This document shows, piece by piece, positions 1 to 6,930 of a stretch of DNA of 35,281 nt. This stretch comes from a virus. The notes below the pieces were generated by a model. That model worked only from the letters and a program-made list of their open reading frames with translations. It had not been told where the DNA came from and made no database searches. A program made the position numbers and the translations under genes. The stretch lies in the IMG/VR virus record IMGVR_UViG_3300032265_000625, positions 1 to 35,281 of that record; one strand, written 5' to 3'. Position 1 is the stretch's first letter. The number at the start of each line of letters is the position of its first letter.

Positions 1-296
1 CTCATTCTCGGACAACCGACAACAACACGTTAACATATAACTGGATCGCTGATTCGGGTCACGCTTGGTTAAAAGTATCTATGGAAGAAATCAACGCTCT
101 TAATATAAGAGACAAAATCTCCATGTACTCATACTACGATGCCAAGAACGGAGACGTATATCTCGAAGAGGACTGCGATGCAGGTATATTCTTAGAAGCC
201 CTCAGGGAACGATTACCACGACATGAAGCCGTTCACACCACGATAACTCACATTCAAGGAGATGCGCCATGCAGACAGTTCAGAAGATTCGAGTAA
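1..296 (+). CDS. Conserved small phage protein, 5' end cut by window edge
   Basis: The reading frame is open from position 3, and the codons before the first ATG (81) read TYNWIADSGHAWLKV, which is clearly protein-like. The ATG at 81 is therefore an internal methionine and the true start lies upstream of the window. The visible 98 residues hold the pattern HAWLxV, KISxYSY, then VYLEEDCDAG, and end with a basic tail (CRQFRRFE). I recognise this arrangement from small phage and prophage proteins of about 100 residues whose function is unknown to me. It overlaps the next gene by 28 bases, so the two are probably co-translated. No catalytic motif is visible. Confidence 0.8.
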   Translation, partial: HSRTTDNNTLTYNWIADSGHAWLKVSMEEINALNIRDKISMYSYYDAKNGDVYLEEDCDAGIFLEALRERLPRHEAVHTTITHIQGDAPCRQFRRFE

Positions 297-520
297 AGAA
301 AATGCCTTTTTGGTTAGTAGTTCGGTTGCCAGTGACCAAGGCAGAGACTAAAACCATACTTGGCGACCCATGCGATAGCTATGAGGAAGGCTGTGCAGTG
401 TGCGATGGATGGAAATCGTACAACGACAACGGATGGATACCCGTCCTGTTGGATAGAGACGAGTTGGTCAAACGTGAAAGTGGAGTAGTAACCTTTGAGG
501 AGAATACAGATGATAACTAA
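269..520 (+). CDS. Hypothetical protein, 83 aa
   Basis: Small protein of unknown function. An AAGGAG ribosome binding site lies about 8 bases before the ATG, which supports this start despite the 28-base overlap with the upstream gene. The sequence begins with a basic stretch, followed by a hydrophobic strand (FWLVVRL) and a single CAVCDG motif near residue 42. Two cysteines alone do not make a zinc site unless the protein dimerises. The acidic tail overlaps the start of the next gene by 11 bases. It belongs to a chain of five overlapping small genes that lead into the MoxR cassette. Confidence 0.7.
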   Translation: MQTVQKIRVKKMPFWLVVRLPVTKAETKTILGDPCDSYEEGCAVCDGWKSYNDNGWIPVLLDRDELVKRESGVVTFEENTDDN

Positions 521-689
521 ACAAATGATCGAGTCATGGATTGGCTTCCCCTCCAACATGGCAGTTGAGGATTTTTTAGAATTACTCACAGACATTATCA
601 ACGAGGAGTATACGGTCGAGTCTTTTAAAAAGGATGTTCTCGAATTCCACGAGGCAATCAATCAATTCAATCAAAGGAATAAGCTATGA
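510..689 (+). CDS. Hypothetical protein, 59 aa
   Basis: The frame can be extended to a TTG at 495, but the ATG at 510 is preceded by a good GAGGAGA site and is the preferred start. The product is mostly predicted helical and acidic in the middle, with aromatic residues spread along it (WIGFP, FLELL, FKKDVLEF). No domain is recognised. It overlaps the upstream gene by 11 bases and the downstream gene by four (ATGA), which is typical of translational coupling in a phage early operon. Confidence 0.65.
   Translation: MITKQMIESWIGFPSNMAVEDFLELLTDIINEEYTVESFKKDVLEFHEAINQFNQRNKL
656..679 (+). promoter_or_regulatory. AATC-repeat leader with ribosome binding site
   Basis: The stretch reads AATCAATCAATTCAATCAAAGGA and ends in an AAGGA Shine-Dalgarno site about 6 bases before the ATG at 686. 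Closely similar AATC-repeat leaders precede the genes starting at 1109, 2128, 4326 and 5280. Here it also encodes the C-terminus of the upstream gene (residues AINQFNQR). Confidence 0.5.
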
Positions 690-874
690 ACAGTGATTTA
701 TTAGACGAGTATTGCAGACTAGAGTTTGGGCACACCGACTGGGAAGTGACTTACGAAAATGGCAACGCACACATCACCATGTATGCAGAACCCCGTGCTG
801 ATTACTCTGAGAATCTTGAGATTGATCTTGATGGTGGGCTAAGTGCAACTAACGAACAGGAGAGCGAAGAATGA
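686..874 (+). CDS. Hypothetical acidic protein, 62 aa
   Basis: Small, strongly acidic protein of unknown function (many Asp and Glu, ending ESEE). The ATG overlaps the preceding stop codon (ATGA) and follows an AAGGA site in an AATC-repeat leader. Its last four bases overlap the next start in the same way. The composition, with alternating hydrophobic and polar residues at WEVTYENGNAHITMY, suggests a small beta-rich fold. Acidic early phage proteins sometimes act as inhibitors or DNA mimics, but nothing in the sequence shows that here. Confidence 0.7.
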   Translation: MNSDLLDEYCRLEFGHTDWEVTYENGNAHITMYAEPRADYSENLEIDLDGGLSATNEQESEE

Positions 875-1089
875 ATTGGAATCACAGAATTGTGGACATG
901 AGCCACGAGAACGGAGATGACCCTTGGTTTGAAATCAGGGAGGTTTATTATGAAGAGGACGGAGAAGTCTCAGGGCATACACGAATATGCACAGGGAACG
1001 AGACTGTAGAAGGTCTTATTTTCTGTCTTGAGCGTATGCTAGCGGATGTTAAAGGTAAGCAGGTAATCAACGGTGAAACATTAACTTAA
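871..1089 (+). CDS. Hypothetical protein, 72 aa
   Basis: Unknown small protein. The start overlaps the previous stop (ATGA), and an AGGAG site sits about 10 bases upstream. The middle (FEIREVYYEEDGEVSGHTRI) looks like two strands joined by an acidic turn. A helix follows (VEGLIFCLERMLADV), so a compact alpha/beta fold is plausible. It is the last of the small genes before the MoxR ATPase at 1109 and is separated from it by 19 bases that hold an AATC-repeat leader. No function can be assigned. Confidence 0.7.
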   Translation: MNWNHRIVDMSHENGDDPWFEIREVYYEEDGEVSGHTRICTGNETVEGLIFCLERMLADVKGKQVINGETLT

Positions 1090-1102
1090 TCAATCAAAGG
1101 AG
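1088..1102 (+). promoter_or_regulatory. AATC-repeat leader with ribosome binding site
   Basis: AATCAATCAAAGGAG lies directly before the ATG at 1109 and shares the AAGCTATG start context with the gene at 686. The near-identity of the two leaders (AATCAAAGGARTAAGCTATG) makes a copied initiation cassette likely. Confidence 0.55.
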
Positions 1103-1108
1103 TAAGCT

Positions 1109-2104
1109 ATGAAATACAACAACATCAAGACATCAATTGTCGAGCAGTTCAAAGTCCCCAACGGTAACAAGATCGTGCCGTTTATCTTAGGGGCCCCAGG
1201 TGGTGGTAAGTCAGCTTGCGCTAGAGAGGCTATGGAGGAGCTTAACCTTGAGCGTGTTGTCGAGTTCACTGCATCGTTGCGTGATCCTGTGGATGTGCTA
1301 GGTACGCCTAACAACAGAGACCAAGACTATACCAAGTGGGTTCCTCCCGAAGAGTTCTATACCTTGCAGACTGGGCGTGTCGGTCTAATCTTAGAAGAGC
1401 TTAGCGATGCACCGACCCCGATGCAAAATGCGCTCTGCGGTGTAATCTATGATCGTCGTGCAGGTCAGCTTAACTTATCCAAAGAGTTGTTCATCATAGC
1501 GACGGGTAATCGTACCGAGGATAAGTCTGGTGCAAATCGTATTACGAGTAAGCTAGCTAATCGTACCAGACGGTTCGACTTCATGGAGAACGTGGACGAC
1601 TGGACAACATGGGCACTGGACAACGAGATCAACCCTGTATTGATTCAGTTCTTGAGGTTCAGACCCAATTTGCTTAGCGACTTTGATCCTAATAGGTTCG
1701 CCAATCCAACGCCTAGATCATGGGAGCGTGTCAATCTTATCCCCGAATCGTTGCCCGATCAGTTGTTCTTTGACAATTGTGCAGGTGAGGTAGGTGAGGG
1801 TGCGAGCGCAGAGTACACAGGGTTCAAGCGTATCTACGAGGCACTGCCCAACATGGATGCTTTGCTCTTAGACCCCAAGGGTGCAGACGTACCAAACGAC
1901 CCTGCCGTGTTGTATGCGATCACTGGTGCATTAGCTCGCAAGGCTACCAAGGATAACTTTGATAGGGTAACTACCTATACCAACCGACTAACGCCTGAGT
2001 TCGGTGTAATGTGTGTCAAGGATGCAATCAAGTTGCAACCGACAATCAAGACTAGCCGTTCATTCATTGAATGGGCGACTAAGAATGCGGAAGTGTTAAT
2101 GTAA
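1109..2104 (+). CDS. MoxR-type AAA+ ATPase (CobS/MoxR-like)
   Basis: ATP-driven protein-remodelling enzyme of the MoxR branch of AAA+ ATPases, 331 residues. Walker A is GAPGGGKS (residues 28-35, Lys34). The Walker B position reads LILEEL (residues 93-98), with Glu where Asp is usual, followed by the SDAPTPMQNAL helix typical of the family. Sensor 1 is IIATGNR, and an arginine-finger region follows at LANRTRRFDF. Family knowledge: MoxR ATPases work with VWA-domain partners to mature or insert cofactors into protein complexes, and the VWA/peptidase gene at 3016 fits as the partner. Annotation as cobalt chelatase CobS is common for such phage genes but is not supported by any cobalamin gene here. 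The start is backed by AAGGAG in an AATC-repeat leader. Confidence 0.9.
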   Translation: MKYNNIKTSIVEQFKVPNGNKIVPFILGAPGGGKSACAREAMEELNLERVVEFTASLRDPVDVLGTPNNRDQDYTKWVPPEEFYTLQTGRVGLILEELSDAPTPMQNALCGVIYDRRAGQLNLSKELFIIATGNRTEDKSGANRITSKLANRTRRFDFMENVDDWTTWALDNEINPVLIQFLRFRPNLLSDFDPNRFANPTPRSWERVNLIPESLPDQLFFDNCAGEVGEGASAEYTGFKRIYEALPNMDALLLDPKGADVPNDPAVLYAITGALARKATKDNFDRVTTYTNRLTPEFGVMCVKDAIKLQPTIKTSRSFIEWATKNAEVLM

Positions 2105-2121
2105 ATCAATCAATGAAAGGA
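2104..2121 (+). promoter_or_regulatory. AATC-repeat leader with ribosome binding site
   Basis: AATCAATCAATGAAAGGA overlaps the last base of the MoxR stop codon. It contains an in-frame ATG at 2113, but the AAGGA site is placed for the ATG at 2128. Confidence 0.5.
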
Positions 2122-2127
2122 AATCAA

Positions 2128-3003
2128 ATGCAATTCACAAAACTTGCAGACAAGGTAATTTTGGTTAAGCTGACACAAAGAAAAGCAGCACTCACCAAAC
2201 GAGATCGAGCGCTGACCAATACTGTGCAAGCGCAGTTTAACGACAACAGTCTGACTGTGTTAACTAAGTTGTTCCGTGATAAGGATAGCCCTGTTAACAA
2301 AATCATGACCAAGTTTAATGAAGTGTATGCCCATCACAAGGTCAACACCATTCCATACATCGATGCGGGCCCAAGGATGTTGCCGTCTACGCTGTACTTT
2401 GAGTATACGCAAGACATGAAGCATAAGATGGCAGTTGTCGAGAAGCTCATTGATCAATGGATGCCGTTCTATGATGATCTTGTCAAGGCCGATGTGATGT
2501 TCAGGAATACTGGGCATGCACAAGGTAGAGCCGATGCTAGCGAGTATCCAACGGCTGATCAGTTTAGAAATTCGATGTCCAACGATCTCAGATTCCAACC
2601 GATGCCCGATGTCAAACACTTCTTATTCGATCTGTCGGATGAGGATGTGGAAGCGTTCCATCGTGCCGAGGCTGAGACTCTTAACTTAGCCAATGCAGAT
2701 ACGATCAATCGTATGCTTAAACCACTGACTGATTTGACCAAACGGTTAGGTGAGTTTAAGGGTGAGAAGGGTGAACGATTCCATAATTCGCTAGTCGAGA
2801 ATGTAATCGAGGGTTGTAAGATAGCTCGCAAGCTAGTCATTGCACCAACACCAGAGTTAATGGATCAGATCAAAGAGTTGGAAGATATGTCTGTAAAGTA
2901 TCTATCCAATGTCGAGATGATCAAAGCGAGCCCGATGGTTCGTAAGGATGCCCAAGATAGATTGGCAGAGGTAGTAGATAAGATGTCAGCATTTGGATTT
3001 TAA
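2128..3003 (+). CDS. MoxR/VWA cassette middle protein, DUF3150-like
   Basis: Protein of 291 residues lying between the MoxR ATPase and the VWA/peptidase gene. I chose ATG 2128 over ATG 2113 because the AAGGA site would be occupied by the earlier start. The N-terminal third has a pattern (IPYIDAGPRMLPSTLYFEY, residues about 75-93) that resembles DUF3150, a family I recall beside CobS/MoxR-like ATPases in phages and mobile elements. This is recognition by eye, not a search. The C-terminal half is helical and probably coiled-coil (residues about 195-285). No enzyme motif is visible. The conserved position suggests it is an adaptor or substrate of the AAA+/VWA pair. Confidence 0.75.
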   Translation: MQFTKLADKVILVKLTQRKAALTKRDRALTNTVQAQFNDNSLTVLTKLFRDKDSPVNKIMTKFNEVYAHHKVNTIPYIDAGPRMLPSTLYFEYTQDMKHKMAVVEKLIDQWMPFYDDLVKADVMFRNTGHAQGRADASEYPTADQFRNSMSNDLRFQPMPDVKHFLFDLSDEDVEAFHRAEAETLNLANADTINRMLKPLTDLTKRLGEFKGEKGERFHNSLVENVIEGCKIARKLVIAPTPELMDQIKELEDMSVKYLSNVEMIKASPMVRKDAQDRLAEVVDKMSAFGF

Positions 3004-3015
3004 CAAGGAGTTAAC

Positions 3016-4128
3016 ATGGCAATTACTAATTTAGATAAAGCGAAGGTAGCAATCGTTACCCAGCATCCGTTCTTTGCTAGTCTGTTGATGAAGCGCAAGC
3101 TCATCATAGATAAGACAATACCAACGGCAGGTGTCGATCAGCGTGGGCAGATTTACTATAACCCTGACTTTTTTGACAAGCTCAGTGTCGATGAGATAGT
3201 GTTCGTGCTGTGCCATGAGTTAGGCCATGTAATCGGTCAGCATGCGTCTCGTCGTGGTACTCGCAACGCCAAGAACTGGAACATCGCAGGTGATGCTTGG
3301 ATCAATGACATGCTCAAGGATGCCAATATCGGACAGGCTATCAAGGGATGCGTAGATATGGCTGGGTCTAAGGATCGTACTGTGGATAGTATCTATGACG
3401 AGTTGCCTCCTCCCGAAGACGGAGATGGTCAGGGCCCAGGTGGGACAGGCGATGACTTGCTCGATAGAGGTGATCCTGTAAGCCCTGAAGAAGCTGACCG
3501 TATCGATGCAGAGATACGAGTTGAGGTAGCACAAGCGGCGCAAGCCGCGAAGATGCAAGGCAAGATGTCAACGGCACTGGCTGATCTAGTGGCTGAGTTG
3601 ATCGATGTCAAGACACCATGGTATGACATACTAGAACGCTACATGGTATCGTTTGCCCAAGGGGAATATACATGGAGTCGCCCTAACAAGCGGTTTGATG
3701 TGTATCTGCCAAGCATAGGGAAATCCCCTACCATGGGTGAGGTGGTTATACAGGTGGATGTATCGGGTTCAATCAACGAGACCGAACTAAAGTATTACAA
3801 CGGACATCTTGCTCGCATCATGGAGTTAGCAGATCCAGAGAAGGTGCATGTCTTGTACACAGATACATCAGTGTGTAAGCATATTGTGTTTGAACGCGGG
3901 GAAGAAGTAGTATTGCAGTTCTATTCAGGCGGTGGCACTGACATGGAAGAAGGGTTCGAGTATCTTGCTAGGGAGGGTGTTGAGCCTGAGGTTTTCATCT
4001 GTCTCACAGACGGGTATACTGACTTCAATATGGAGAAAGCACCTCCGTATCCAGTCGTATGGTGTATCAGTTCGGAAATTACTGCACCATATGGTGAGAA
4101 CATCCACTTTGAAATGGAATACGCATGA
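3016..4128 (+). CDS. Zincin metallopeptidase-VWA-like fusion protein
   Basis: 370-residue protein with two domains. The N-terminal part is a putative metallopeptidase: HELGH at residues 67-71 (catalytic Glu68), then a further His and the WNIAGDAWIND block, which fits PF13203. An acidic, Gly-rich linker (around residues 130-160) leads to the C-terminal VWA-like domain (PF09967, formerly DUF2201), whose metal-binding motif DVSGS sits at residues 248-252, followed by GGGTDMEEGF and a FICLTDGYTD block. Family knowledge: such proteins are encoded beside MoxR ATPases and probably act with them. A GGAG-type site lies 6 bases before the ATG. Whether the peptidase is active and what it cuts cannot be told from sequence. 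Confidence 0.9.
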   Translation: MAITNLDKAKVAIVTQHPFFASLLMKRKLIIDKTIPTAGVDQRGQIYYNPDFFDKLSVDEIVFVLCHELGHVIGQHASRRGTRNAKNWNIAGDAWINDMLKDANIGQAIKGCVDMAGSKDRTVDSIYDELPPPEDGDGQGPGGTGDDLLDRGDPVSPEEADRIDAEIRVEVAQAAQAAKMQGKMSTALADLVAELIDVKTPWYDILERYMVSFAQGEYTWSRPNKRFDVYLPSIGKSPTMGEVVIQVDVSGSINETELKYYNGHLARIMELADPEKVHVLYTDTSVCKHIVFERGEEVVLQFYSGGGTDMEEGFEYLAREGVEPEVFICLTDGYTDFNMEKAPPYPVVWCISSEITAPYGENIHFEMEYA

Positions 4129-4274
4129 ACACGAACAAAGATACCATGTCTGCACTAATCGATAGTTACAAAAAACTATTACAGCATTGTTATGATGCGT
4201 TGTCTCCCGATGCTGACCCAAAAGATCGAGAGATGTTAAGAGAATCCTTGGCTGAATTCATAGCCAAAGAGTGA
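4125..4274 (+). CDS. Small hypothetical protein, 49 aa, end of MoxR operon
   Basis: A 49-residue frame starts at the ATGA that overlaps the stop of the VWA/peptidase gene and ends six bases before a terminator hairpin. The product begins MNTNKDTMSALIDSYKKLL and is helical and amphipathic, with an acidic, proline-containing break (LSPDADPKDRE) and a second helix. The overlapping start and exact fit before the terminator argue that it is real. There is no strong Shine-Dalgarno site, so translation probably depends on coupling. Function unknown. Confidence 0.6.
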   Translation: MNTNKDTMSALIDSYKKLLQHCYDALSPDADPKDREMLRESLAEFIAKE

Positions 4275-4280
4275 GAGAGC

Positions 4281-4304
4281 GCCCCCTCACGGGGGCATTT
4301 ATTT
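4281..4304 (+). terminator. Intrinsic terminator after MoxR cassette
   Basis: GCCCCC, a TCAC loop and GGGGGC form a six-pair G/C stem, followed by ATTTATTT. It ends the transcript of the MoxR-VWA operon, possibly with some read-through because the T run is interrupted by A. Confidence 0.8.
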
Positions 4305-4317
4305 AATCAATGAAAGG
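4305..4317 (+). promoter_or_regulatory. AATC-type leader with ribosome binding site
   Basis: AATCAATGAAAGG immediately follows the terminator and precedes the ATG at 4326 by 8 bases. Its internal ATG (4309) is out of frame with the gene. Confidence 0.45.
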
Positions 4318-4325
4318 CAAACAAA

Positions 4326-4997
4326 ATGGCAACAGTATATATTTCTAAAGACTTGATCGAGCGTGTAGATTCTAAGGTCGAAAAGCTATGTAAGCATGAG
4401 GTACAAGAGACAGTACCTAACTGGAAAAACGAGACATCCGTCAAGGCTAATGAGTTGCTTACTCGTGCATCTTTCAACGAGTATTATCATCTCTTTGCGG
4501 TAATGCCAAAAGAATGGATGCCCAATACTGAAAGAGCATATCTTAGTGTGAGCAAGGTCATTGACGAGAACGGCAATGAACGCACTGCCTCTGTTGTATT
4601 TGAAAATCAAAATAACGTTTACTTGAGACCATCTTCTGAGCGTTATGGTAGCAGTACTATTCATGTATCCCTTGACTGGTTACAAAATAATTCTCATCTA
4701 GCAGGGGCATATGAAGCCATTGATCTGGTAGAGAAATCGTTTGCCATCACCGACATTAAAACTAAGTGGGCTCACACTAAGAAGCAAGTTATAGATTACT
4801 TGAAGAAGTGTAAATCTCTTAACGAAGCAATTAAGTTGTGGCCTCATGTCGCTTTTTATATCGACGACTCTGACATGGCAAGGTTCAATAAAAAGGTAGA
4901 GCGCAAGGCGCGTGAGGATGTACTCGAAGGGGTAGACACCGATGAGCTTACAGCACAAGCAATTGCAGCTAAGTTATCAGGAGCATTTGATCTATGA
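4326..4997 (+). CDS. Hypothetical phage protein, 223 aa, possibly Nmad5-like
   Basis: Unassigned protein with a predicted helical N-terminus, a mixed middle and a lysine-rich C-terminal third. The segment YLKKCKSLNEAIKLWPHVAF (residues about 158-177) resembles a helix-turn pattern with a conserved LWP that I associate with the Nmad5 family, proteins linked to phage nucleotide modification. The similarity is weak and from memory. The start follows an AAAGG site in an AATC-type leader. It overlaps the next gene by four bases. No methyltransferase, glycosyltransferase or other modification enzyme is visible nearby, which argues against a confident modification role. Confidence 0.7.
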   Translation: MATVYISKDLIERVDSKVEKLCKHEVQETVPNWKNETSVKANELLTRASFNEYYHLFAVMPKEWMPNTERAYLSVSKVIDENGNERTASVVFENQNNVYLRPSSERYGSSTIHVSLDWLQNNSHLAGAYEAIDLVEKSFAITDIKTKWAHTKKQVIDYLKKCKSLNEAIKLWPHVAFYIDDSDMARFNKKVERKAREDVLEGVDTDELTAQAIAAKLSGAFDL

Positions 4998-5218
4998 AAT
5001 GCAGCACTCATAATACGCCGTATCGAATCAAAGAAGACATCTATGTAGGGCTTCACTACATACCGCCTTACGAAGTTAAGATGGATGAGTACGATGAAGA
5101 GATACAAAGAATCTTACTTGGTATTCGCGCGCCGTGGTATGAGACAAAGAAATGCTTTTTTGCATACCTAGCCATTATTATCATAACAATTTTAATGGTT
5201 AGGGTTTTTTCTAGTTGA
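4994..5218 (+). CDS. Small membrane protein, C-terminal anchor, 74 aa
   Basis: The start overlaps the previous stop (ATGA). A soluble, acidic N-terminal part of about 50 residues, including MDEYDEEIQRIL, is followed by one strongly hydrophobic segment at residues about 53-71 (CFFAYLAIIIITILMVRVF) that reaches almost to the end. This is a tail-anchored arrangement, so the N-terminal part probably faces the cytoplasm. Function unknown; small inner-membrane proteins in early phage operons can serve in superinfection exclusion or host control. A promoter for the next operon overlaps its last codon. Confidence 0.65.
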   Translation: MKCSTHNTPYRIKEDIYVGLHYIPPYEVKMDEYDEEIQRILLGIRAPWYETKKCFFAYLAIIIITILMVRVFSS

Positions 5219-5243
5219 CAACGTGTGTATGTGCCCATACACT
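5215..5243 (+). promoter_or_regulatory. Sigma70-like promoter, TTGACA-N17-TACACT
   Basis: A perfect -35 (5215-5220), a 17-base spacer and TACACT (5238-5243) lie in the gap before the gene at 5280. The same architecture recurs at 9955 and 12797. Confidence 0.7.
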
Positions 5244-5254
5244 AGAGTTTAATT

Positions 5255-5273
5255 AATCAATCAATGACAGGAG
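5255..5273 (+). promoter_or_regulatory. AATC-repeat leader with ribosome binding site and minicistron
   Basis: AATCAATCAATGACAGGAG lies between the promoter at 5215 and the ATG at 5280. An ATG inside it (5264) opens an eight-codon frame (MTGVSYEI) that stops at 5288-5290, just inside the gene, which could couple or tune initiation. Confidence 0.45.
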
Positions 5274-5279
5274 TATCCT

Positions 5280-6074
5280 ATGAGATTTAAAGAAGCCGTA
5301 TCAAGATATAAACAAAAACGTATCCTTAACGTTGAACGAGGAATGGCGTTAGGTAATTACACATACCTGCGCAAAATTAACGAAGAGAAGTACGAAGTCA
5401 CAATGGGGTTAGGGACTTACGTAAAACAACCTGACGACGAGTATGAGTATGTTCGCACAAGACAGCCTCTCTATACTATTGAGCCCAAGGGCGATCAAAC
5501 GCTGATTACCATTACTACCAACAAGATGAATTGCATGACGGTTTCACACCGCATAAGCAAATGGCTAAGCATGGAGGTTTTCATTTGCGATTCTACGATG
5601 CGTTACAGACTTCCGTATGAGGCAAGAACATCGCATCACTGTAGTCCAGCGCTTTACGAAGGCATGCAATTCTTAAAGCACGATGGTGGTCGTATGGAAA
5701 GTATTACGCCAACCAAAACTAGCGCAAGGTTTTTAAACCTAGAAAAATCTAAACCCTACAGAGCCAACGCAATTCGCTTTAAGAAGTTTGCTAAGTTGCT
5801 TACAGCAATGGAGGCAGTGACCTATGAAGATTCAAAACACAGGGACAATCGAGATGTAAAAGTTTTACGTGAAGTTATCTTGGGTCATATTGAGCCAACG
5901 TATGAAGCTGTATGCGAAGTCATTAGCTTTGACATTGGATGGAGAGAGCAAGATAGGACTGGCGTAGTAAATAACCAAAAAGAAAAGTTTGATTCCCAAA
6001 TTGATAGACTGATCAAATCAATTTACAAACAAGAAGGACTTTACGAGGCAAAAGAAATTGAGAAAAAGATCTAA
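5280..6074 (+). CDS. Hypothetical phage protein, 264 aa
   Basis: First gene behind the promoter at 5215. The start has CAGGAG about 6 bases upstream. The N-terminal half is rich in charged residues and beta strands with regular Tyr (residues 24-80). It is followed by a middle block with Cys and His (MNCMTVSHR; TSHHCSP, near residues 92-125) and a helical lysine-rich C-terminus. I do not recognise the family. The Cys and His are not spaced like a standard zinc finger. Overlap with the next frame and the small size of its neighbours suggest an early accessory protein. Confidence 0.75.
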   Translation: MRFKEAVSRYKQKRILNVERGMALGNYTYLRKINEEKYEVTMGLGTYVKQPDDEYEYVRTRQPLYTIEPKGDQTLITITTNKMNCMTVSHRISKWLSMEVFICDSTMRYRLPYEARTSHHCSPALYEGMQFLKHDGGRMESITPTKTSARFLNLEKSKPYRANAIRFKKFAKLLTAMEAVTYEDSKHRDNRDVKVLREVILGHIEPTYEAVCEVISFDIGWREQDRTGVVNNQKEKFDSQIDRLIKSIYKQEGLYEAKEIEKKI

Positions 6075-6528
6075 GTACAAACCCAAGATTGTATTGCGTG
6101 ACCCAGTAGCGTATGCCATTGAGAGCGTAACCAAACTATCTCAACACAACAGTGCTATTGTTTTGCGGATCAAGAACCACGATGCAATTGCAAACCTTAC
6201 ATTAGGTAAAGGCACAAAGCAGGATTTTGACACGCTTGTATCCGCATTCAATATTACAGAAGCTCTTGCCAAGTATCGTCTGGGGGACGACTGGAAAGAA
6301 GAAATACAACTGGCACAAGATGCCATGTATACCATGGGCAAACGAGCAGTGAAGAACGACTATAGGTTTATCTTTACTGGCCCAGAGATGACCGCCGTAA
6401 ACCTCGGCATGGACATACATGATGCTCAACTAGACGCTTGCACAATTGGAGAGTTAGAGAAAGCAATTGCGTATGTTCATGAATGTATCAGAAACAAAAG
6501 GGCGAGAGCCGTATTGGAGAAACCATGA
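6058..6528 (+). CDS. Conserved small phage protein, 156 aa, TTG start
   Basis: No ATG exists near the front of this frame. The TTG at 6058 is the best start, with GAGG about 10 bases upstream, and it overlaps the previous gene by 17 bases. The product begins with a basic stretch (RKRSKYKPK) and continues as a helical protein with the blocks VLRIKNHDAIANL, TLVSAFNITEALAKYR and LGMDIHDAQLDACTIGELEKA. I recall this pattern from conserved small proteins of phages infecting proteobacteria, without a known role. The basic N-terminus may bind nucleic acid. The next gene starts within its stop codon. Confidence 0.75.
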   Translation: MRKRSKYKPKIVLRDPVAYAIESVTKLSQHNSAIVLRIKNHDAIANLTLGKGTKQDFDTLVSAFNITEALAKYRLGDDWKEEIQLAQDAMYTMGKRAVKNDYRFIFTGPEMTAVNLGMDIHDAQLDACTIGELEKAIAYVHECIRNKRARAVLEKP

Positions 6529-6752
6529 CAGTTAAACTAACCCGAGTACGAAACAAGCGTATCACTGTGGATGTCAAAGCCGATATCGATGGAATCAGAG
6601 AACGAATCAGAGATAACACTGGCGTAATGATGACGTATGTGCAAACTTTTGATTTCTTAATCAACTTTTACATAAAGCATTGTAATGAGCCGAGAACACA
6701 ATGGAGTCCAATGAATACGAATACCAGAGTTACAAGCTATGAAGATAGGTAA
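6525..6752 (+). CDS. Small ribbon-helix-helix-like protein, 75 aa
   Basis: The ATG at 6525 overlaps the previous stop and has TTGGAG 9 bases upstream, so it is preferred over an earlier in-frame ATG at 6483. Residues about 1-50 follow the order expected for a ribbon-helix-helix DNA-binding unit: a basic strand (RITVDVK), a helix (IDGIRERIRDNTG), a turn and a second helix (QTFDFLINFYIKHC). If so, it would bind DNA as a dimer and could act as an early regulator. The assignment rests on pattern only. Confidence 0.65.
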   Translation: MTVKLTRVRNKRITVDVKADIDGIRERIRDNTGVMMTYVQTFDFLINFYIKHCNEPRTQWSPMNTNTRVTSYEDR

Positions 6753-6921
6753 ATTTTTATTGTTTGCGTGCGTGGCTTCTTTAGCATGGACAACGCTTAT
6801 TTGGTGTGTTGCATCTCATGATGGATTAGTGATCTATCGGTGCGACTCTGAAATCTCGCCTGATGTTCCTGTCCAAGTAAAGGATGAATGTCGCAAGAGA
6901 ATTTTGCATGGAACTATTTAG
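6739..6921 (+). CDS. Small exported or membrane protein, 60 aa
   Basis: Starts inside the end of the previous gene (14-base overlap). Residues 1-25 form a basic start plus a hydrophobic run (KFLLFACVASLAWTTLIWCV), either a signal peptide or a single membrane anchor. The rest is a short soluble tail with two cysteines (YRC, DEC) that could form a disulphide if exported. Function unknown. It is one of several tiny membrane-directed proteins in this early block. Confidence 0.6.
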   Translation: MKIGKFLLFACVASLAWTTLIWCVASHDGLVIYRCDSEISPDVPVQVKDECRKRILHGTI

Positions 6922-6930
6922 GAGACAAGA

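Noticed and set aside
314-661. 115-codon - strand frame over small early genes
   Set aside because: It covers parts of two coupled + strand genes that have good start sites; it has none.
1109-4128. Cobalamin biosynthesis (CobS/CobT) as the function of the ATPase and VWA genes
   Set aside because: The similarity is to the broader MoxR/VWA families, the VWA protein carries a zincin domain, and no cobalamin pathway gene is present.
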